DNA from: a bacterium
GTDB lineage: Bacteria > Margulisbacteria > Marinamargulisbacteria > JAAEMD01
Direction of reading: 5' to 3'
Assembly (NCBI GenBank): GCA_024225875.1
Contig: JAAEMD010000059.1
Coordinates: forward strand, 1 to 9,019
Length of the DNA stretch: 9,019 nucleotides
Below, in pieces: positions 6,050 through 9,019 of this stretch. The notes below the pieces were generated by a model. The model did no database searches. It was not told the DNA's origin and worked only from the letters and a program-made list of their open reading frames with translations. The first letter of the stretch is position 1. Each line of letters begins with the position of its first letter. The position numbers and the translations under genes are program-made.

Positions 6050-7645
6050 ATGAAATATTTTATTTTTAGAAATTATACAATTGAAAATTTATTTAGCCAT
6101 ATAGATGCACAGTATAGTATTTATGATGATATATCCTGTGATAAGGCTGCTGATATATATATATGGTTTTATGCACTGCCTGTGAAGGCAAAAATTAACC
6201 ATTTGGCTCAAGAAATAGATAGTTACCTTCAACGTATTAATATTGTTTTGTCCAATATCCAGCCTGGAAAGAGTATTTATATTTTTACATTAGAAAAAAT
6301 TTTCAATTATCAGTGGAGAAATTCTGATTCTGACCTGAATAAAGCAATAATGGATTTTAACAGGGAGATTTATTATTTAGCAGAGAAAAATAATAATGTA
6401 AAAATAATAGATTTTTCTGATTTTATCAGGATTTGTAAAAATAAAGATCTGATTAACTGGAAGTATTATTATTTATCAAAAATGTTGATCAACCCAGAGT
6501 TAGTAAAAGATTTTCAGAACTGGTTTAATAAAAAAGTAGATGCTATAAACTTAAAAAGAAAAAAATGTATTGTTCTTGATCTGGATAATACTTTATGGGA
6601 TGGAATTCTGGGAGAAGATGGTCCGCATGGGATTGGGGTTGGGGACGATTATCCTGGAAGTGCGTTTAAAGATTTGCAGGAAGGTTTGCTGGAAATTTCT
6701 AAAAATGGAGTTATTCTAGCTGTTTGCAGTAAAAATAATGAGAGTGATGTTTTGGATTTATGGGAAAAGAATCCATTTTTAATTTTAAAGAAAAATCATT
6801 TTTCAGCGTATAAAATTAACTGGAAAAATAAAAGTGATAATATAGTTGAGATTGCAGCTGATTTGAATATAGGTCTTGATAGTATGGTTTTTATTGATGA
6901 TAATCCTGCAGAAAGAGAGCTTGTAAGAACAACTTTACCGGAGGTTGCGGTTCCTGACTTTCCTCTTCAACCATATAAATTGACTTCTTTTTTAAAGGAT
7001 ATATATGAAGATTATTTTCAGGTTTATAGTTTAACAAAAGAAGATCAGGATAAAACAAGACAATATAAAGATCAGTTTAAACGTCTTGAACATAAAAAAT
7101 CGCATATTGATTTGGAAGGTTATTTAATCAGTTTGAATATGGAGCTTAAAGTGCAGTTCGTTAATGAATATAATATCAGTCGGGTAGCTCAACTGACGCA
7201 AAAGACTAATCAGTTTAATTTAACTACCAGAAGATATCAGGTAGATGATATCCGTCGTTTTATCCATGAAAAGCAGTTAGTCGCCTGCTTATCGGTTAAA
7301 GATAAGTTTGGCGATAATGGTATTACTTCTGTTTGTATAATAAAATTAGATTATGATAATAAGCGGGCTGTAGTTGATACGTATTTAATGAGCTGTCGAA
7401 TTTTAGGAAGAACGATTGAGGATGCTTTTATAGTTTTATTGTTGAATTATTTAAAAGATCAGGGAATTGAAACAGTTGAAGCGATGTTTTTAGCTACAAA
7501 TAAGAATGAGCAGGTAAAAACATTTTTTGATCAAGTAGGTTTTGATATAGTTCAGCACAGTGAAGATATGAAACATTATGTTCTGAAACTTGATGGTAAA
7601 AAAAAGATCAGGGAGTATTTTAAAATAGAGGAGATCTATTCATGA
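6050..7645 (+). CDS. FkbH-like HAD-IIIC protein (probable glyceryl-ACP synthase type)
   Basis: The 531-residue protein belongs to the long form of the FkbH family. Residues 1-165 are a variable N-terminal domain starting KYFIFRNYTIENL; no SGNH catalytic motif can be seen in it. The HAD core follows: motif I VLDLDNTLWDG (175-185, D177 and D179), motif II AVCSKNN (224-230) and motif IV FIDDNPAERE (281-290). A GNAT-like C-terminal part contains RVAQLTQKTNQFNLTTRRY (378-396), FGDNGI and the conserved MSCRILGR (447-454) with Cys449. Characterised relatives (OzmB, RkE, FkbH) take 1,3-bisphosphoglycerate, remove phosphate and load a glyceryl group on an ACP. Cys449 as an acyl tether is inferred only. 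An in-frame stop at 6017-6019 forces the start to 6050, where the ribosome-binding site is poor (CAGG at 6044-6047). The 3' end overlaps ACP 1 by 4 nt, which points to its carrier partner. Confidence 0.88.
   Translation: MKYFIFRNYTIENLFSHIDAQYSIYDDISCDKAADIYIWFYALPVKAKINHLAQEIDSYLQRINIVLSNIQPGKSIYIFTLEKIFNYQWRNSDSDLNKAIMDFNREIYYLAEKNNNVKIIDFSDFIRICKNKDLINWKYYYLSKMLINPELVKDFQNWFNKKVDAINLKRKKCIVLDLDNTLWDGILGEDGPHGIGVGDDYPGSAFKDLQEGLLEISKNGVILAVCSKNNESDVLDLWEKNPFLILKKNHFSAYKINWKNKSDNIVEIAADLNIGLDSMVFIDDNPAERELVRTTLPEVAVPDFPLQPYKLTSFLKDIYEDYFQVYSLTKEDQDKTRQYKDQFKRLEHKKSHIDLEGYLISLNMELKVQFVNEYNISRVAQLTQKTNQFNLTTRRYQVDDIRRFIHEKQLVACLSVKDKFGDNGITSVCIIKLDYDNKRAVVDTYLMSCRILGRTIEDAFIVLLLNYLKDQGIETVEAMFLATNKNEQVKTFFDQVGFDIVQHSEDMKHYVLKLDGKKKIREYFKIEEIYS
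7627..7635 (+). promoter_or_regulatory. Ribosome-binding site of ACP 1 within the FkbH gene
   Basis: AGAGGAGAT lies 6 nt before ATG 7642, inside the final FkbH codons. With the ATGA stop/start overlap it implies co-translation of the loading enzyme and its carrier. Confidence 0.65.
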
Positions 7646-7869
7646 AAGAAATAGTAAAAAATGTTATGGCAACTGTGTTTAAGGTTGATTTGAAAGATAT
7701 TGAGGAAATATCTCAGCATACAATAAAAAAATGGGATTCGTTAAATCATCTTAACTTAATGATTGCTTTGGAAAGTGAGTTTGGTGTTTCTTTGGAGCCA
7801 GAGGAAATCGGGGCAATGGTAGATATAGAAACTGTTTGCCGGATAATAGAAGAGAAGAGGGCAGAGTAA
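7642..7869 (+). CDS. Acyl carrier protein 1
   Basis: This 75-residue acidic four-helix carrier has KWDSLNHLNLMIALE around Ser33, the serine that would receive 4'-phosphopantetheine. FGVSLEPEEI and VDIETVCRIIEE form the typical loop and last helix. The Trp before DSL and the Asn-His after it are typical of carriers that work with FkbH or other modular enzymes, and differ from the DSLDTVE-type motif of housekeeping AcpP. The gene overlaps the FkbH stop codon (ATGA), the usual layout for the glyceryl-accepting ACP, so it is the best candidate to carry the FkbH-derived acyl group. It ends directly before the reductase start (TAAATG). The carrier call is firm; the partner assignment is inferred from position. 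Confidence 0.9.
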   Translation: MKEIVKNVMATVFKVDLKDIEEISQHTIKKWDSLNHLNLMIALESEFGVSLEPEEIGAMVDIETVCRIIEEKRAE

Positions 7870-8637
7870 ATGGATCTGGAAAATAGTAAGTTATTAGAAA
7901 ATAAAAATATTATTGTGACCGGAGCCTCTTCCGGTATAGGTAGAGAATGTGCAGTTAAAGCAAGTAAATGTGGAGCAAAGGTGATTATCATTGCCAGGAG
8001 AGAGGATGAATTAAATGAAGTATTCGAGCAATTACATGGCAGTAGTCATTTGCAATTTGTTCAGGATATTACAAAATATGATCAGATGGAAAATATAATT
8101 GAACAATCTGTTGAGAAAACAGGGAAAATATCTGGGTTTGTTCATTCTGCAGGAATTGAAATGACACGTCCTTTGAAAAGTTTAACTGAAAAACATTATC
8201 AGCAGGTTTTCGCAGTAAATGTTATAGCAGCTTTTGAGATAGCTAAGCTGGTTTCGAAAAAGAAATATTTAGATGAACAAGGTTCCAGCTTTGTATTTAT
8301 TTCTTCTATTATGAGTTTTTTGGGGCAATCTGGTAAAATAGGATATTGTGCGAGCAAGGGTGCCTTAAATGCTGGTGCAAAAGCTATGGCTCTGGAATTA
8401 GTTAGTAAAAAAGTGAGAGTAAATACAATTTTGCCTGCATTTGTTGAAACAGAGATGTCAAAGAATTTACTTGCTGGTTTGCCGGAATCTTCTAAGGATA
8501 TGATTGAAAATATGCATCCTTTAGGTTTTGGAAAAGCAGATGATGTTGCTAATTCCAGCGTTTTTTTATTGTCAGATATGTCGAGATGGATAACAGGGAC
8601 TAATCTTGTTGTTGATGGTGGGTATAGTGCGAAATAG
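7870..8637 (+). CDS. Short-chain dehydrogenase/reductase, FabG-like 3-oxoacyl-ACP reductase
   Basis: The 255-residue protein is a classical SDR of normal length. It has the cofactor-binding TGASSGIG (17-24), HSAG (92-95) in place of the usual NNAG, Asn117, and the catalytic Ser146, Tyr159 and Lys163 (YCASK). The C-terminal DGGYSAK is typical of FabG relatives. ARRED after the second strand, with basic residues there, suggests NADP(H), though this is only indicative. By context it would reduce the beta-keto group made by the adjacent KASIII to a 3-hydroxyacyl-ACP. A sugar or small-molecule dehydrogenase cannot be excluded from sequence alone. It starts immediately after the ACP 1 stop codon (AGAGG at 7856-7860 as ribosome-binding site) and is followed 17 nt later by ACP 2, so it stands between two carriers. 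Confidence 0.88.
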   Translation: MDLENSKLLENKNIIVTGASSGIGRECAVKASKCGAKVIIIARREDELNEVFEQLHGSSHLQFVQDITKYDQMENIIEQSVEKTGKISGFVHSAGIEMTRPLKSLTEKHYQQVFAVNVIAAFEIAKLVSKKKYLDEQGSSFVFISSIMSFLGQSGKIGYCASKGALNAGAKAMALELVSKKVRVNTILPAFVETEMSKNLLAGLPESSKDMIENMHPLGFGKADDVANSSVFLLSDMSRWITGTNLVVDGGYSAK

Positions 8638-8640
8638 ACA

Positions 8641-8648
8641 GGAAAGAG
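8641..8648 (+). promoter_or_regulatory. Ribosome-binding site of ACP 2
   Basis: GGAAAGAG stands 6 nt before ATG 8655 in the 17-nt spacer after the reductase gene and supports this start. Confidence 0.6.
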
Positions 8649-8654
8649 ACAAAA

Positions 8655-8882
8655 ATGAAAGAACGGTTTATTGAATTATTAGAGGAAGTTTTAGAAAAAA
8701 ATAAAAATACTATAGTAGAAGAAGATGATTTCCGTCAATATGAAGAATGGGATTCTTTAGTTTTGCTTTCATTAGTAGCAATGATTGAAGAAGAATATGA
8801 TATTACAATACCGGCGGAAGATTTTAGCAGGTTTCAAAGTGTAGCAGATATCTGTAATTATATTCAACTTAAAAAAAGTTAA
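8655..8882 (+). CDS. Acyl carrier protein 2
   Basis: This is a second 75-residue carrier with Ser34 in EEWDSLVLLSLVAMIEEEY as the phosphopantetheine site. IPAEDFSRFQSVADICNYI forms the C-terminal helix region. The sequence shares little with ACP 1 beyond the WDSL core and overall pattern, so it is not a recent duplicate. The two carriers may serve different enzymes, for instance one for the FkbH-loaded unit and one for the condensed chain or its transfer. The motif DSLVLLSLV resembles carriers found with SDR and KASIII genes in polysaccharide and flagellin-modification loci. The gene ends 2 nt before the next reading frame, which leaves the window. Confidence 0.88.
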   Translation: MKERFIELLEEVLEKNKNTIVEEDDFRQYEEWDSLVLLSLVAMIEEEYDITIPAEDFSRFQSVADICNYIQLKKS

Positions 8883-8884
8883 CT

Positions 8885-9019
8885 ATGGTTCTGGTGTTTG
8901 ATAGTGCTTTTTTTAAATTTATTTCTGAAAATTTTATAGATACTAACCATAATTATTCCATAGAAGTACTTCAACAATTTATTAATTCTGAATTTGATTT
9001 TAAATGGAGATGTCAAATG
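8885..9019 (+). CDS. Start of an unidentified gene, cut off by the window end
   Basis: An ATG 2 nt after the ACP 2 stop opens a frame that stays open for all 45 remaining codons, beginning MVLVFDSAFFKFISENFI. The spacing and strand suggest it continues the cassette. No clear ribosome-binding site is visible beyond an A-rich AAAAAAAG stretch. The segment is too short to classify. The run NYSIEVLQQFINS is faintly like the early part of acyl-CoA ligase/adenylation enzymes (a 'YSY-x-EL' type strand-helix), which would make sense next to a carrier protein, but this is a guess. Confidence 0.45.
   Translation, partial: MVLVFDSAFFKFISENFIDTNHNYSIEVLQQFINSEFDFKWRCQM

Noticed and set aside
7918..7935. 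6-bp inverted repeat ACCGGA/TCCGGT with a 6-nt loop at the start of the SDR gene
   Set aside because: It is explained by codons of the conserved TGASSGIG motif. A short stem like this is not enough for a regulatory claim.
7746..7991. Reverse-strand open frame of 81 codons across ACP 1 and the SDR start
   Set aside because: It is antisense to two clearly real genes and shows no domain signature.
1..9019. CRISPR arrays, tRNA/rRNA genes, insertion sequences or phage genes
   Set aside because: No tandem repeat-spacer pattern, structural RNA signature, transposase or terminal inverted repeats were seen on either strand.

Overview
This 9 kb window is a stretch of surface-polysaccharide or glycan biosynthesis genes, all on the + strand, from an AT-rich bacterium. 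ATA, AGA and TTA codons are frequent and spacers are short. A GT9 (heptosyltransferase-family) gene suggests a diderm cell envelope. A low-GC diderm anaerobe such as a member of the Halanaerobiales would fit, but that is a weak guess made without any database search.

Region 1 (1-4423) is a glycan assembly module. It holds the 3' part of a GT9 glycosyltransferase, then a strongly shortened remnant of a bi-domain (zinc-type dehydrogenase plus Gfo/Idh/MocA) oxidoreductase. A full-length heparinase II/III-family protein and a full-length GT-B family 4 glycosyltransferase follow. The oxidoreductase and heparinase genes are commonly paired in polysaccharide loci. Here the oxidoreductase stops after about 150 of roughly 700 residues and runs straight into the heparinase start codon (ATGGTTAA overlap), as if an internal deletion had removed most of the gene and the ribosome-binding site of the next.

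A 116-nt AT-rich gap (4424-4539) separates this from region 2 (4540-8882), a compact acyl-thioester cassette. Its order is ketoacyl-ACP synthase III, VOC-family (methylmalonyl-CoA-epimerase/glyoxalase-like) protein, FkbH-like HAD-IIIC protein, acyl carrier protein 1, FabG-like short-chain reductase, acyl carrier protein 2. The final 135 nt hold the start of a further gene that leaves the window. The visible catalytic residues of the cassette enzymes are intact (Cys-His-Asn in KASIII; H-E-H-E in VOC; DxDNT and DDN in FkbH; Ser-Tyr-Lys in the SDR; DSL serines in both carriers).

The likely logic is as follows. FkbH loads a C3 glycolytic acid (by family precedent, D-glyceryl from 1,3-bisphosphoglycerate) onto an ACP. 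KASIII makes a C-C bond and the SDR reduces a beta-keto group. The resulting hydroxylated short acyl group could be placed on a sugar made or transferred by the adjoining glycan genes. FkbH + ACP + FabH-like KASIII is also the minimal set known from tetronate (RK-682-type) pathways, so a tetronate-like product is the alternative. The product and the final acyl acceptor cannot be read from this window.
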